Assembly (NCBI RefSeq): GCF_013346935.1
Contig: NZ_JAAEEB010000001.1
Location: forward strand, 1-64,000
DNA: 64,000 nt
Reading direction: 5' to 3'
Source of the DNA: Lactobacillus melliventris
GTDB lineage: Bacteria; Bacillota; Bacilli; Lactobacillales; Lactobacillaceae
A model generated the notes under the pieces. That model had not been told where the DNA came from. It worked only from the letters and a program-made list of their open reading frames with translations, and made no database searches. Below are positions 55,827-64,000 of this stretch, one piece after another. The number at the start of each line of letters is the position of its first letter. The first letter of the stretch is position 1. The translations under genes were made by a program, and so were the position numbers.

Positions 55827-56360
55827 TTATATTTGGTAGACCAAACCTTTGAGAGCCTCGTCTCCATATTTTTCATTTTGTGCTATCAAAATACCTGCAC
55901 AGGCCTCACTATCGCTAAGAGCATTATGATGGTGCCATAATTCCACATTAAGAGCTTTAGAAACTGTATCCAGTTTGTGATTAGGTAGCTTGGGTTCAAA
56001 TAATTTGCTGGTCTGCAAGGTATCGATGACGAAATAATGCGGTTCAGGAATATCATAGCGAGCTAAGCTTTGCCGCATTACATTAGTATCGAACCGAGCA
56101 TTGTGCGCTGTAACCAACATCCCAGGCTGATAAAGTGCCTTAATTTTAGGCCAGACTTCAGCCATAGTCGGGGCATCCTTAACGTCTTCTGCAGTGATAT
56201 CGTGGATTTGAATATTGCGTGCATCAAAAGGCATTTGCGGATTAATTACCGTATAAAAGCGATCTACAATTTGGTTGTTGCGAACCATTACCAAGGCCAA
56301 AGAGCAGGCACTTTCAGGATGTCTGTTGGCTGTTTCGAAATCCATCGCAATAAAATTCAT
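55827..56360 (-). CDS. DnaQ-like 3'-5' exonuclease
   Basis: A DEDDh-type exonuclease of 177 residues, with Asp7 and Glu9 in MDFETA, a second Asp in AHNARFD, and the final His and Asp in HHNALSDSEA. It lacks a helicase or polymerase domain, so it is a stand-alone proofreading or repair nuclease related to the DNA polymerase III epsilon domain. AAAGGAG precedes the ATG. It is divergent from murB. Confidence 0.92.
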   Translation of the reverse strand: MNFIAMDFETANRHPESACSLALVMVRNNQIVDRFYTVINPQMPFDARNIQIHDITAEDVKDAPTMAEVWPKIKALYQPGMLVTAHNARFDTNVMRQSLARYDIPEPHYFVIDTLQTSKLFEPKLPNHKLDTVSKALNVELWHHHNALSDSEACAGILIAQNEKYGDEALKGLVYQI

Positions 56361-56385
56361 GTTATCTCCTTTAAATTTTAATTTT

Positions 56386-56391
56386 AGTATA
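56386..56391 (-). promoter_or_regulatory. extended -10 promoter of the exonuclease gene
   Basis: On the minus strand TGT-TATACT forms an extended -10, about 28 bases from the start codon. Confidence 0.5.
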
Positions 56392-56459
56392 ACATATGAT
56401 GAAGCTCTTAACTGAATGAGGTAAAATAGAAAAAGATTAGATAAAAGGGGATTTTGGTT

Positions 56460-57359
56460 TTGAAGTTATCAGATTTAACCAAAAAAGGTTTAGAAATAAA
56501 AAAACAGGTTCCACTTAGTAAATACACATTTACGAAAACAGGAGGTCCAGCTGAATTACTTGCTTTTCCTCACAGTGAAAGTGAATTAAGAGATTTAGTC
56601 CTTGCTGCTTATGATAACCAGATTCCCTTAACTGTAATAGGCAATGCTTCTAACCTAATTATACGTGATGGTGGTATTTCAGGTCTGGTTTTAATATTAA
56701 CCGCGATGAACCAAATTAAGGTTGAAGGTAATCAAGTTGTTGCTCAAGCAGGAGCCACTATTGTGGATACGGCTTTTACAGCTGCACATCACGGCCTAAG
56801 TGGGTTAGAATTCGCAGCTGGGATACCAGGAAGTGTTGGTGGTGCAGTTTTCATGAACGCTGGTGCTTATGGAGGTGAAACTAGTAACGTTATTCAAAGT
56901 GTCAAGGTGATGACGCGGAAGGGAAAAATAAAGCAATATTCTTTGTCTGAAATGAATTTTTCTTATAGACATTCATTAGTCCAGGATAATGGTGATATCG
57001 TTATAGAGGCTGTTTTTGCATTAAAAAGATCTGCCAAAAGTCGTATTTTAGCAGAAATGAATTATCTTAATGCTTTGCGTAAATATAAACAGCCGCTTGA
57101 ATACCCCTCGTGTGGCAGTGTTTTTAAACGACCGGCCGGTCACTATGTTGGTCCAATGATTATTAAGGCAGGATTACAAGGTAAGCAAATTGGTGGCGCT
57201 CAAGATTCCACCAAGCACGCCGGATTTATTGTAAATAAGGGTAATGCTACTGCGACTGATTACCTCAATTTAATTCATCTGATACAGGCAAAAATTAAGT
57301 CTCAATTTGGTTTGGATTTGCAAACTGAAGTTAGAATAATTGGCGAACCTGATGAATAA
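56460..57359 (+). CDS. murB: UDP-N-acetylenolpyruvoylglucosamine reductase
   Basis: MurB makes UDP-MurNAc for peptidoglycan with FAD and NADPH. The FAD-binding blocks GGPAEL and GNASNLIIRDGG, and the catalytic block PSCGSVFKRP, are present, and the C-terminal Glu lies in TEVRIIGEP. The short length of 299 residues is the Gram-positive type II form. The start is a TTG at 56460, 9 bases after AAAAGGGG; another TTG at 56454 is too close to the site. Confidence 0.95.
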   Translation: MKLSDLTKKGLEIKKQVPLSKYTFTKTGGPAELLAFPHSESELRDLVLAAYDNQIPLTVIGNASNLIIRDGGISGLVLILTAMNQIKVEGNQVVAQAGATIVDTAFTAAHHGLSGLEFAAGIPGSVGGAVFMNAGAYGGETSNVIQSVKVMTRKGKIKQYSLSEMNFSYRHSLVQDNGDIVIEAVFALKRSAKSRILAEMNYLNALRKYKQPLEYPSCGSVFKRPAGHYVGPMIIKAGLQGKQIGGAQDSTKHAGFIVNKGNATATDYLNLIHLIQAKIKSQFGLDLQTEVRIIGEPDE

Positions 57360-57370
57360 ACTGCTACAAT
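57340..57370 (+). promoter_or_regulatory. promoter of cdaA-cdaR-glmM
   Basis: TTGGCG (57340-57345) lies inside the end of murB. TACAAT (57365-57370) has an upstream TGC extension. The spacer is 19 bases, so the extended -10 would carry most of the activity. Confidence 0.4.
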
Positions 57371-57403
57371 TATTATGTTCACACATTAGAGAAAGGAGTA
57401 TTT

Positions 57404-58249
57404 ATGCAAACTAGCGGAGCACATATTTTTACTTGGGGCAACTTATCTACGATTCTTGATGTCCTGATTATCTGGTTTGTAGTTTATCACTTAGTTATTT
57501 TAATCAGGGGAACTAAGGCTGTCCAACTAGCCAAGGGAATTGTGCTGATTTTTATCGTGCGTATTATTGCAGGGATACTGCAACTACATACCACGACTTG
57601 GCTGATTGACCAAATTGTTTCTTGGTCTGTAGTTGGAATTATTGTGATTTTTCAACCAGAAATTAGACGTGGTCTCGAACATTTAGGACGCCTGCCAATT
57701 TTTGGCGGTCGCGAGGACAGCGTGCGAAGTGAATCAATTAAATTCATTAATGAAATTGACAAAGCTATTCAATATATGTCAAAAAGAAGAATTGGGGCAC
57801 TCATTACTATCCAGCAAGAAACTGGCCTGGAAGATTATATTGAAACTGGGATTAAGCTTAACGCCGATGTTACAGGAGAATTATTAATTAACATTTTTAT
57901 TCCTAATACTCCATTACACGATGGTGCCGTGATTATTAACAAGGATCACAAAATTGCAGTGGCAGCAGCTTATTTACCATTATCTGATAATAGTATGATT
58001 CCTAAAAGATTGGGAACCCGTCACCGGGCTGCTGTAGGGATTTCCGAAGTGACAGATGCAATTACCGTCGTTGTGTCGGAGGAAACAGGTGGGGTAACAA
58101 TTACCCGTAACGGTCGCTTTATGGTCGATATGACTCGGGATGAATATCTAAAATATCTTACTGCTGAATTGGTACCAAAGAAAAATGATAATGATAAATG
58201 GTATCAAAAAATTATCCGTAAAATATGGAAATGGGGTGCTGACCGATGA
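57404..58249 (+). CDS. cdaA: diadenylate cyclase CdaA
   Basis: CdaA makes the essential second messenger c-di-AMP at the membrane. Three N-terminal membrane spans (about residues 10-90) are followed by the DAC domain, with DGA at 173-175 and RHR at 206-208. It overlaps cdaR by 4 bases and is followed by glmM; CdaR and GlmM regulate CdaA in Bacillus and Lactococcus. Potassium and osmolyte transport are usual targets, which links it to the CBS-containing ATPase at 286. AAAGGAG precedes the ATG. Confidence 0.97.
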   Translation: MQTSGAHIFTWGNLSTILDVLIIWFVVYHLVILIRGTKAVQLAKGIVLIFIVRIIAGILQLHTTTWLIDQIVSWSVVGIIVIFQPEIRRGLEHLGRLPIFGGREDSVRSESIKFINEIDKAIQYMSKRRIGALITIQQETGLEDYIETGIKLNADVTGELLINIFIPNTPLHDGAVIINKDHKIAVAAAYLPLSDNSMIPKRLGTRHRAAVGISEVTDAITVVVSEETGGVTITRNGRFMVDMTRDEYLKYLTAELVPKKNDNDKWYQKIIRKIWKWGADR

Positions 58250-59223
58250 AAGAGTTTTGGAAAAAATCTTGGTTTATCAGGCTGGTTTCCCTTTTAATTG
58301 CAGTTTTATTAGTTATTTATGTCAATTCCACCCAAGAAGGATTTTTATCTCAGGGACAAACTGAAAAGACAAAGCAAACTGCTAATAAGACTGAAACTAT
58401 CAAAGTACCTTTGCAGGTTTCAGTTGATACGGATAAGTATTACGTTGTAGGCTATCCCGAAAGAGTTAGTGTTACTTTGGAAGGGTCTACGGCACTTGTT
58501 ACTTCTACGATCAATACCCAAAATTTTAGAGCTTACATTGACTTGACGAAAAAAAGCATTGGTAAGCATAATGTCAAAATTCATATTAATGGCATTAATA
58601 AGCAAATTTCTTATTCAGTCAAGCCGCGAAATATTACTGTTGACATTCAGCGACGTAAGTCAACTACAATGCCTGTACAAATAGAGTATAATAAGGGTGC
58701 TGTAGCCCCTGGTTATCAGAGAGGTCATTCCAGTGTTTATCCACAACAGGTGGAGGTAACTGGGGCTCGCTCAGAAGTTGATCAAATCGATCAGATTGTT
58801 GCCAGGGTGGTTTTACCTAATGGTATTGATCACACTTATGAGCGCCAGGTAAACCTGATTGCAGTAGATAATAAGGGCAGACAGTTGAATGTAATAATTG
58901 ATCCTGCAACTGCTAAAGTAACAATACCTATTACAACGGCAAAAAAAGTAGTAAAAGTTCAGCTTAAGCCTGAACATGAAAAAACAAATAAAATTTACTC
59001 ATTGACTGCTAAAACTAAATATGTAACTTTATATGGCAATGAAGATGCTCTGGCGAAAGTTAAGCGCTTGAAAGTTCCCATTGATTTAGGTTCTGTTAAT
59101 GTTTCTGCTACCAAAACTATTACTTTCAATTTACCTGACGGTGTAGTTAAATCGAATCCAAGGCAAATCAATGTTGATATAAAGGTAGAAAATACAAAAG
59201 ACACACAAAATGTTGATAAATAA
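58246..59223 (+). CDS. cdaR: CdaA regulator CdaR (YbbR-domain protein)
   Basis: CdaR is an extracellular membrane-anchored protein that tunes CdaA. One N-terminal membrane span (about residues 10-27) precedes three YbbR repeats (about 50-130, 135-220 and 235-315). The start overlaps the cdaA stop (ATGA). The 325-residue length is typical. Confidence 0.94.
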   Translation: MKEFWKKSWFIRLVSLLIAVLLVIYVNSTQEGFLSQGQTEKTKQTANKTETIKVPLQVSVDTDKYYVVGYPERVSVTLEGSTALVTSTINTQNFRAYIDLTKKSIGKHNVKIHINGINKQISYSVKPRNITVDIQRRKSTTMPVQIEYNKGAVAPGYQRGHSSVYPQQVEVTGARSEVDQIDQIVARVVLPNGIDHTYERQVNLIAVDNKGRQLNVIIDPATAKVTIPITTAKKVVKVQLKPEHEKTNKIYSLTAKTKYVTLYGNEDALAKVKRLKVPIDLGSVNVSATKTITFNLPDGVVKSNPRQINVDIKVENTKDTQNVDK

Positions 59224-59244
59224 GAAAGAAAGGTTGTTTTAGTA

Positions 59245-60597
59245 ATGTTAAAATATTTTGGCACTGATGGTGTTCGTGGGGTGGCTAATCAAGATTTATC
59301 TCCTGAATTGGCATTTAAACTAGGGCGAGACGGTGGTTACGTCTTAACTAAAAACAAGTCTAAAGTAGAACAGGCCAAAGTTTTGGTTTCTCGTGATACC
59401 AGGATTTCTGGCCAGATGTTGGAATATGCCTTAATATCGGGACTTCTTTCTGTTGGAATTGAGGTCTTGGAGGTAGGTGTAATTACTACACCGGGATTAT
59501 CGTATCTAGTTCGTGCTCAAGGCGCTGATGCAGGTGTTCAAATCTCTGCTTCCCATAATCCTGTGGAAGACAATGGTATTAAGTTCTTTGGCAGCGATGG
59601 TTTGAAATTGTCGGACGAAATGGAAGGCGAAATTGAAAAATTGATTGATGCTCCTGAAGATAGTTTACCTCGACCTTCTGCTAAAGGATTAGGTTCTGTC
59701 ACCGATTTTCATGAAGGCAGTGCCAAATATTTACAGTTTATTGAAAATACTATTCCCGAAGACCTTAGTGGTATTAAGGTTGTGATCGATGGTGCTAATG
59801 GTGCTGCCAGCAGTCTAATTTCTCGCTTATTTGCTGATTGCGGTGTTGACTTCACTACTATTGCTATTCATCCCAATGGCCTTAATATTAATGATCACGT
59901 TGGAGCCACTCATACTGAAAAACTGCAGGAAGAAGTAGTGAAACAGGGTGCACAACTTGGTCTTGCATTTGACGGTGATGCTGATCGTTGTATCGCTGTC
60001 GATGAAAATGGTCATGAGGTTGATGGCGACCATATTATGTATATACTTGGCAGCTATATGGAAGATGGTGGCCGTTTGAAAAAAGATACAATCGTTACCA
60101 CTGTAATGAGTAATCTGGGATTTACTAAAGCACTGCAAAGACGTGGTATTAAAAATGTTCGGACTCAAGTGGGCGACCGCTATGTTTCAGAAGAAATGCG
60201 TGCGCATGGTTATAATTTAGGTGGAGAACAATCTGGTCACGTGATTATGAGTGATTATCATAATACAGGTGACGGAATGTTGACAGGTTTACATTTGATG
60301 TTAGTGATGAAAAGAACTGGCAAAACTCTAACTGAGTTACTAACTGATTTTAAAGAATATCCACAGTGTCTGGTAAACGTTCCGGTAAAAGATAAGAACT
60401 CCTGGAAAGAGCATCAACCTATTTTAGATGTAATAAAAGAGGTTGAAAACGATATGGGTGACGATGGTAGAGTATTAGTGCGACCTTCCGGAACACAGTC
60501 ACTTTTGCGAGTAATGGCTGAAGGACCAACCCAAGAGGAAACTGATGCCTATGTGAAGAGAATAACTGATGTAGTTGAAAAGGAAATGGGCGTGTAA
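59245..60597 (+). CDS. glmM: phosphoglucosamine mutase
   Basis: GlmM converts glucosamine-6-phosphate to glucosamine-1-phosphate for UDP-GlcNAc. The phosphoserine is Ser103 in SASHNP, the metal loop is DGDADR, and the phosphate-binding block is RPSGTQ. It has 450 residues and starts at an ATG with AAGAAAGG upstream. It supplies the substrate pool used by tagO and murB. The enzyme before it in the pathway, GlmS, is encoded at 62103. Confidence 0.97.
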   Translation: MLKYFGTDGVRGVANQDLSPELAFKLGRDGGYVLTKNKSKVEQAKVLVSRDTRISGQMLEYALISGLLSVGIEVLEVGVITTPGLSYLVRAQGADAGVQISASHNPVEDNGIKFFGSDGLKLSDEMEGEIEKLIDAPEDSLPRPSAKGLGSVTDFHEGSAKYLQFIENTIPEDLSGIKVVIDGANGAASSLISRLFADCGVDFTTIAIHPNGLNINDHVGATHTEKLQEEVVKQGAQLGLAFDGDADRCIAVDENGHEVDGDHIMYILGSYMEDGGRLKKDTIVTTVMSNLGFTKALQRRGIKNVRTQVGDRYVSEEMRAHGYNLGGEQSGHVIMSDYHNTGDGMLTGLHLMLVMKRTGKTLTELLTDFKEYPQCLVNVPVKDKNSWKEHQPILDVIKEVENDMGDDGRVLVRPSGTQSLLRVMAEGPTQEETDAYVKRITDVVEKEMGV

Positions 60598-60643
60598 GTA
60601 AAATAAACCCATTGCATTTTTGAGCTAAAAAGCAGGTAAATAA

Positions 60644-60687
60644 ATAATAAGACCCCAAAATTGACTTCAATTTTGGGGTCTTATTAT
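60644..60687. terminator. long perfect inverted repeat, bidirectional terminator
   Basis: Two 21-base arms (60644-60664 and 60667-60687) pair perfectly with a 2-base gap. The core is GACCCCAAAATTGA. T content after each arm is modest. It lies between glmM and the convergent SLAP gene. Confidence 0.75.
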
Positions 60688-60713
60688 ACAAACTTTACTC
60701 AAAAATATTTGTA

Positions 60714-61727
60714 TTATTCTTTTACATCTTTTTCTATATTGGCTGGCGTGACATCAGCTGCTGTATTCACTGGCTTTAAATGTTTACCAAAAATATATTT
60801 AGCAGTAGAAACCTTTACAAAATTACAGTTTAACACTGATGAAGGTGAATCTAAAACTTCATAAAACAGCTCTGCTTTTTTATCTTCTGGAACCCATATA
60901 TATCTTAAACTTGTAACCGAAACCGTATCACCAGGTCTAAATCTTGATTCGTCTCCCAATTCTCCTTTTGTATTATAAAGATATGCGTCATTCACAAATT
61001 TTACAGTCATAATATTGGTATACGGTATTAGACTTTGACGAGGCGGTGTTTTAAGGTCGTCTCTTAAAACAAACAAGTTTTTATTGTTTTTTATGCGGTA
61101 TACTTCTAGAACTACACCATTATCAAGCATATCAATTTTATTCGTACCCGCTAACTCTTCTCTATTACTAAAACGATCAACTACCAGTTTCGTTCCTTTT
61201 TTAACATATTTATCGGTAAATTCACCTTTATTATTAACAAGTCTGGCTTTTGTAAAATCTTTATCAGAAGAAAACGGCCAGGAAGCTATTGTAACAGTAA
61301 CATAATTAGTAACTAGTCTATTTCCATTGATACTGTCAACATTCACAGCTTTAATATACCCACCATGACCGATATTGTAGTATTGCTTCCCCTTAATTGT
61401 CTTATATGGTAGATAATACCAGTTCATATCTTCGTCACTAAACGAATAACGCTTAGTATTTGGATCAGATAAGGCTTTAATTTTGCCAACGTATCTTACT
61501 AAAGCACCCTTTTTTAGCAGCCCATTCGTTTTAAGATAAGAATATTTTTTCTTACCCTTTTTGTTATAAACACGAGTCTTATGATTTAAGGTTAGCTTGC
61601 CTTGCTCAGAATTTACATTTGACGTAGTAGTTTGAGCTTGAGCAATATTAGTTGTAGTAACTGCTAATGATGTTGTTGTCAATATTCCAGCTAATAAGCT
61701 AATAAACAATTTTTTGTTAATTTTCAT
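60714..61727 (-). CDS. secreted surface protein with SLAP-type repeats
   Basis: This 337-residue protein has a signal peptide ending near residue 31 (AQAQ) and about three copies of an SLAP-like (PF03217-type) module, near 43-130, 130-230 and 235-320. Copy 1 is clearest, with TRVYNKKGKKK and YYNIGHGGYIKAVNV. SLAP modules bind wall teichoic acid or the S-layer in acidophilus-group lactobacilli. Later copies are degenerate. One Cys is present near the C-terminus. AAAGGAG precedes the ATG. A palindrome lies upstream. Its function beyond wall attachment is unknown. Confidence 0.78.
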   Translation of the reverse strand: MKINKKLFISLLAGILTTTSLAVTTTNIAQAQTTTSNVNSEQGKLTLNHKTRVYNKKGKKKYSYLKTNGLLKKGALVRYVGKIKALSDPNTKRYSFSDEDMNWYYLPYKTIKGKQYYNIGHGGYIKAVNVDSINGNRLVTNYVTVTIASWPFSSDKDFTKARLVNNKGEFTDKYVKKGTKLVVDRFSNREELAGTNKIDMLDNGVVLEVYRIKNNKNLFVLRDDLKTPPRQSLIPYTNIMTVKFVNDAYLYNTKGELGDESRFRPGDTVSVTSLRYIWVPEDKKAELFYEVLDSPSSVLNCNFVKVSTAKYIFGKHLKPVNTAADVTPANIEKDVKE

Positions 61728-61754
61728 TGTAATTACTCCTTTATCCTTAAATTC

Positions 61755-61770
61755 TAATAGCTAGCTATTA
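61755..61770. promoter_or_regulatory. perfect 16-base palindrome upstream of the SLAP gene
   Basis: TAATAGCT is followed directly by its reverse complement AGCTATTA, about 30 bases upstream of the SLAP start. It looks like a repressor or activator operator, but no regulator can be named. Confidence 0.4.
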
Positions 61771-61976
61771 AATTGTCTATTAAAACTGATAACTTCACGT
61801 AAAACAAAAAGGCAGCAACGAGCCTGCTTATTTTTGAATAATATTTAAATATCATTTTTGATTTTTATCTGACGGCTTATGCTTATTCAAAGATATAACT
61901 ATTTAACTGTTCTCGGTTTAAGATTTTCATCACTTATTTGGGCAAACTTTTGTGTTAGTAATAGTAATTTTACATT

Positions 61977-62092
61977 ATTGTATAGACCAATTTTTAAAAT
62001 ATTGCTTGACCAATTTATTAAAAAAGGCTAATATTCCATACGTAAGTTTAATTAACTAATTAATCCAAATTAATTATTTTTACTAGACCAAA
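61977..62092 (+). promoter_or_regulatory. three GACCAA-type repeats around the glmS promoter
   Basis: Three related sites hold GACCAA with a partial inverted arm: 61977-61991 (ATTG then TAGACCAAT), 62001-62014 (ATTGCTTGACCAAT, overlapping the -35) and 62078-62092 (TTTACTAGACCAAA). They resemble the NagR/YvoA GntR-family operator ATTGGTNTAGACCAAT, one arm being degraded in each. No glmS ribozyme fold is apparent, and the leader is only about 60 bases. The rest of 61728-62102 is AT-rich with nothing recognised. Confidence 0.4.
62006..62034 (+). promoter_or_regulatory. glmS promoter
   Basis: TTGACC (62006-62011) and TAATAT (62029-62034) are separated by 17 bases. Confidence 0.65.
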
Positions 62093-62102
62093 GGAGAAGA
62101 AT

Positions 62103-63914
62103 ATGTGTGGAATTGTTGGCATAGTTGGAAAGTCTGCTAGAGAAATTGTTTTAAATGGGTTGTCTAAGCTTGAATATCGCGGATATGATTCTGCAGGAAT
62201 TTACCTCAATGATTTGGCAGGAAAAGAATATTTAACTAAAACTGCTGGTCGTATTGAGGACTTGAAGAACAAAATGACTCCAGAAGAGCAGGGTATGATT
62301 GGAATTGGTCATACTCGTTGGGCAACACACGGTAAGCCCACTGAAACTAATGCTCACCCCCAATTTGATGAAACTAAGCGCTTTTATTTGGTTCACAATG
62401 GTGTAATTGAAAATTACCAGGAAATAAAAAAGCAGTACTTAGATGACGTTACCTTTAAATCGGACACAGATACCGAGGTAATAGTCCAATTAGTTAGCAA
62501 ATTTGCTCGTGAAAAAAATGAAGACGCCTTTACGGCTTTAAAGCAGGCTCTACAAGTAATAAAGGGATCATATGCTCTTTTATTGGTAGATAATCAAAAT
62601 CCAAATCATATTTTTATTGCTAAAAATAAATCTCCTTTGATGTTGGGACTTGGTAATGGTTTTAATGTGATCGCATCCGACGCTTTGTCTATATTGGATC
62701 AAACCAAAACTTTCGTTGATTTACAAGATGGTGAAGTCGGAGACATTACTCAAAACGGTTATCAGCTTGAAACTATTGCAGGTCAAAAGGTTGAACATCA
62801 ACCCTATGAGTTAAATATTGACGAAAATGCTGCTTCTAAGGGTACTTATGAATTTTACATGCTTAAAGAAATTTGTGAGCAGCCGAGTGTTTTACGGCAC
62901 TTAGATCAACATTATCTTGATCAAAATGGTGACCCTAAAGTAGATGCTAAAATTATTAATGCCCTATCCCGGACAGATAGACTGTATATCTTTGCTGCTG
63001 GTACCAGTTATCATGCGGGCTTAATTGGTAAACAACTTTTTGAAAAGCTGACTAAGATTCCAACTGAAGTAGGATTTGCATCTGAAGCAGGTTACCATTT
63101 TCCAATGATGTCAAAACACCCATTCTTTATTTTCTTATCGCAATCAGGTGAAACGGCTGATTCACGCGTTGTCTTGCAACAAGCGATTAAACGTGGTATT
63201 CCTAGTCTAACTTTGACGAATGTTCCCAATTCTACTTTAGCGCGCGAAGCTAATTATGCCATGTCACTTGAAGCTGGGCCCGAAATTGCTGTAGCTTCAA
63301 CTAAAGCTTATACTGCCCAAGTTGCCGTTCAAGCTATAGTTGCCAAGGCATTAGGTGAAAAATTAGGTGTTAAAGATGCTGCAGCTTTTGACTTGAAAAA
63401 GAATTTCGCTTTAGCTGCAGAAGGAATAGAACAAGTGATTTCCAGTCAAGCCAAAATAGAGCAACTAGCACAAAAAGATTTAATACCTAGTCGCAATGCA
63501 TTTTATATTGGCAGGGGTATTGATTATCCGGTCGCTTTGGAAGCTGCCCTTAAGCTTAAAGAAGTGTCATATATTCAAACAGAAGGTTTTGCAGCAGCGG
63601 AATTAAAGCATGGCACAATTTCATTGATTGAAAAAGGCACGCCTGTAGTCGCTTTAATTAATGACCCTGTTACGGCGGATTTGATGCGGGGAAACATTCA
63701 GGAGGTAATTGCACGTGGAGCAACTGTTATTACTATTGCGCGTAAATCATTAGCTAAACCTAGTGATGATATTGTTTTACCTGAAGTTGATTATTATCTT
63801 TCGCCACTTGTTAGTGTAGTAGCAGCACAATTATTTGCATATTTTGCAGCTAAAGATAAAGGACTAGATGTTGATAAGCCGCGTAATTTGGCGAAAAGCG
63901 TTACTGTAGAATAA
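62103..63914 (+). CDS. glmS: glutamine-fructose-6-phosphate aminotransferase
   Basis: GlmS makes glucosamine-6-phosphate from fructose-6-phosphate and glutamine, the entry to UDP-GlcNAc. The N-terminal nucleophile Cys2 (MCGIVGI) starts the glutaminase domain (about residues 1-240). Two SIS sugar-isomerase domains follow, with the block SQSGETADS in the first and the C-terminal end DKPRNLAKSVTVE. It is 603 residues long and complete. AAAGGAG precedes the ATG. Control appears to be transcriptional, with no ribozyme seen. Confidence 0.98.
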   Translation: MCGIVGIVGKSAREIVLNGLSKLEYRGYDSAGIYLNDLAGKEYLTKTAGRIEDLKNKMTPEEQGMIGIGHTRWATHGKPTETNAHPQFDETKRFYLVHNGVIENYQEIKKQYLDDVTFKSDTDTEVIVQLVSKFAREKNEDAFTALKQALQVIKGSYALLLVDNQNPNHIFIAKNKSPLMLGLGNGFNVIASDALSILDQTKTFVDLQDGEVGDITQNGYQLETIAGQKVEHQPYELNIDENAASKGTYEFYMLKEICEQPSVLRHLDQHYLDQNGDPKVDAKIINALSRTDRLYIFAAGTSYHAGLIGKQLFEKLTKIPTEVGFASEAGYHFPMMSKHPFFIFLSQSGETADSRVVLQQAIKRGIPSLTLTNVPNSTLAREANYAMSLEAGPEIAVASTKAYTAQVAVQAIVAKALGEKLGVKDAAAFDLKKNFALAAEGIEQVISSQAKIEQLAQKDLIPSRNAFYIGRGIDYPVALEAALKLKEVSYIQTEGFAAAELKHGTISLIEKGTPVVALINDPVTADLMRGNIQEVIARGATVITIARKSLAKPSDDIVLPEVDYYLSPLVSVVAAQLFAYFAAKDKGLDVDKPRNLAKSVTVE

Positions 63915-63956
63915 ACTTTTTGAGTTTCTGTTTTGTTTTAAAAGAGAATATTTTTT

Positions 63957-63985
63957 GAAAAAGTCGTAAGTAATTACGACTTTTT
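63957..63985 (+). terminator. glmS terminator
   Basis: AAAAAGTCGTAA and TTACGACTTTTT form a perfect 12-bp stem with its T run inside the right arm. Confidence 0.88.
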
Positions 63986-64000
63986 GTATAATAAAGAAGA

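Noticed and set aside
61728-62102. glmS ribozyme
   Set aside because: The transcript leader from the predicted promoter is only about 60 bases and no ribozyme core was recognised by eye. A covariance search would settle it.
1-64000. CRISPR arrays, insertion sequences, prophage
   Set aside because: No regularly spaced repeats, transposase or integrase frames, or phage gene runs were seen. The repeats found are local operators and terminators.

Overview
The window is a low-GC Gram-positive chromosome segment that reads as Lactobacillus sensu stricto, in the S-layer-bearing L. delbrueckii/acidophilus group. Supporting signs are the sigma-A promoters, the strong AGGAGG ribosome sites, the gene order cggR-gap-pgk-tpiA, rapZ-yvcK-whiA, comFA-comFC-hpf-secA-prfB and cdaA-cdaR-glmM-glmS, a SecA without a zinc tail, and a secreted protein with SLAP-type repeats. 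I cannot name the species from sequence alone. No IS element, prophage, CRISPR array or rRNA operon is visible, and the single tRNA gene is tRNA-Arg(CCG).

Layout. 1-3700: a leader with overlapping hairpins, then a four-gene OpuC/OpuB-type compatible-solute or choline ABC importer. 3750-6760: recA with a LexA-like box, and rny. 6800-11560: an accessory island with an AraC regulator and two FAD/FMN reductases whose FMN domains sit at opposite ends. 11590-19890: tagO, yvyE (minus strand), comFA, comFC, hpf, secA, and prfB with its programmed +1 frameshift. 19900-31490: a small membrane protein, hprK, lgt, gpsA, trxB, pgm, uvrB (LexA box plus leader hairpin), uvrA and an HdeD-like protein. 31520-35120: rapZ, yvcK, whiA and convergent clpP behind a CIRCE element. 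35200-40900: two paralogous large secreted proteins flanking perR and an amino-acid permease. 41000-46750: a solitary putrescine carbamoyltransferase-like gene, tRNA-Arg, and the glycolytic cggR-gap-pgk-tpiA cluster with its leader operator. 46770-52560: two tandem small secreted paralogues, an SGNH hydrolase, an aldo/keto reductase with a MerR regulator, an ABC exporter and a LURP-one-like protein. 52570-63990: HAD hydrolase, ung-pta-tsaE, a DEDD exonuclease, murB, cdaA-cdaR-glmM, an SLAP protein and glmS.

How the genes fit together. Cell-envelope supply is the main theme: tagO (teichoic acid), murB, glmM and glmS (UDP-GlcNAc and peptidoglycan), c-di-AMP synthesis beside glmM, lgt, and several secreted surface proteins. 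DNA repair genes (recA, uvrA, uvrB, ung) carry SOS-type sites where I could see them. Carbon control (hprK, cggR) sits near lower glycolysis and pta. Two stretches over 300 bases lack a protein gene. 42061-42490 holds a bidirectional terminator, tRNA-Arg with its promoter, and the cggR promoter and operator. 61728-62102 holds a perfect palindrome, the glmS promoter and three GACCAA-type repeats.

Several starts were placed internally, by the Shine-Dalgarno position, rather than at the longest open frame: 1466, 6869, 13549, 15613, 31556, 32440, 37577 (minus), 41038, 42491, 53627, 55322 and 56460. The parts least explained by known biology are the two flavoreductases, the 35.2/39.3 kb secreted pair and the 46.8/47.6 kb secreted pair.
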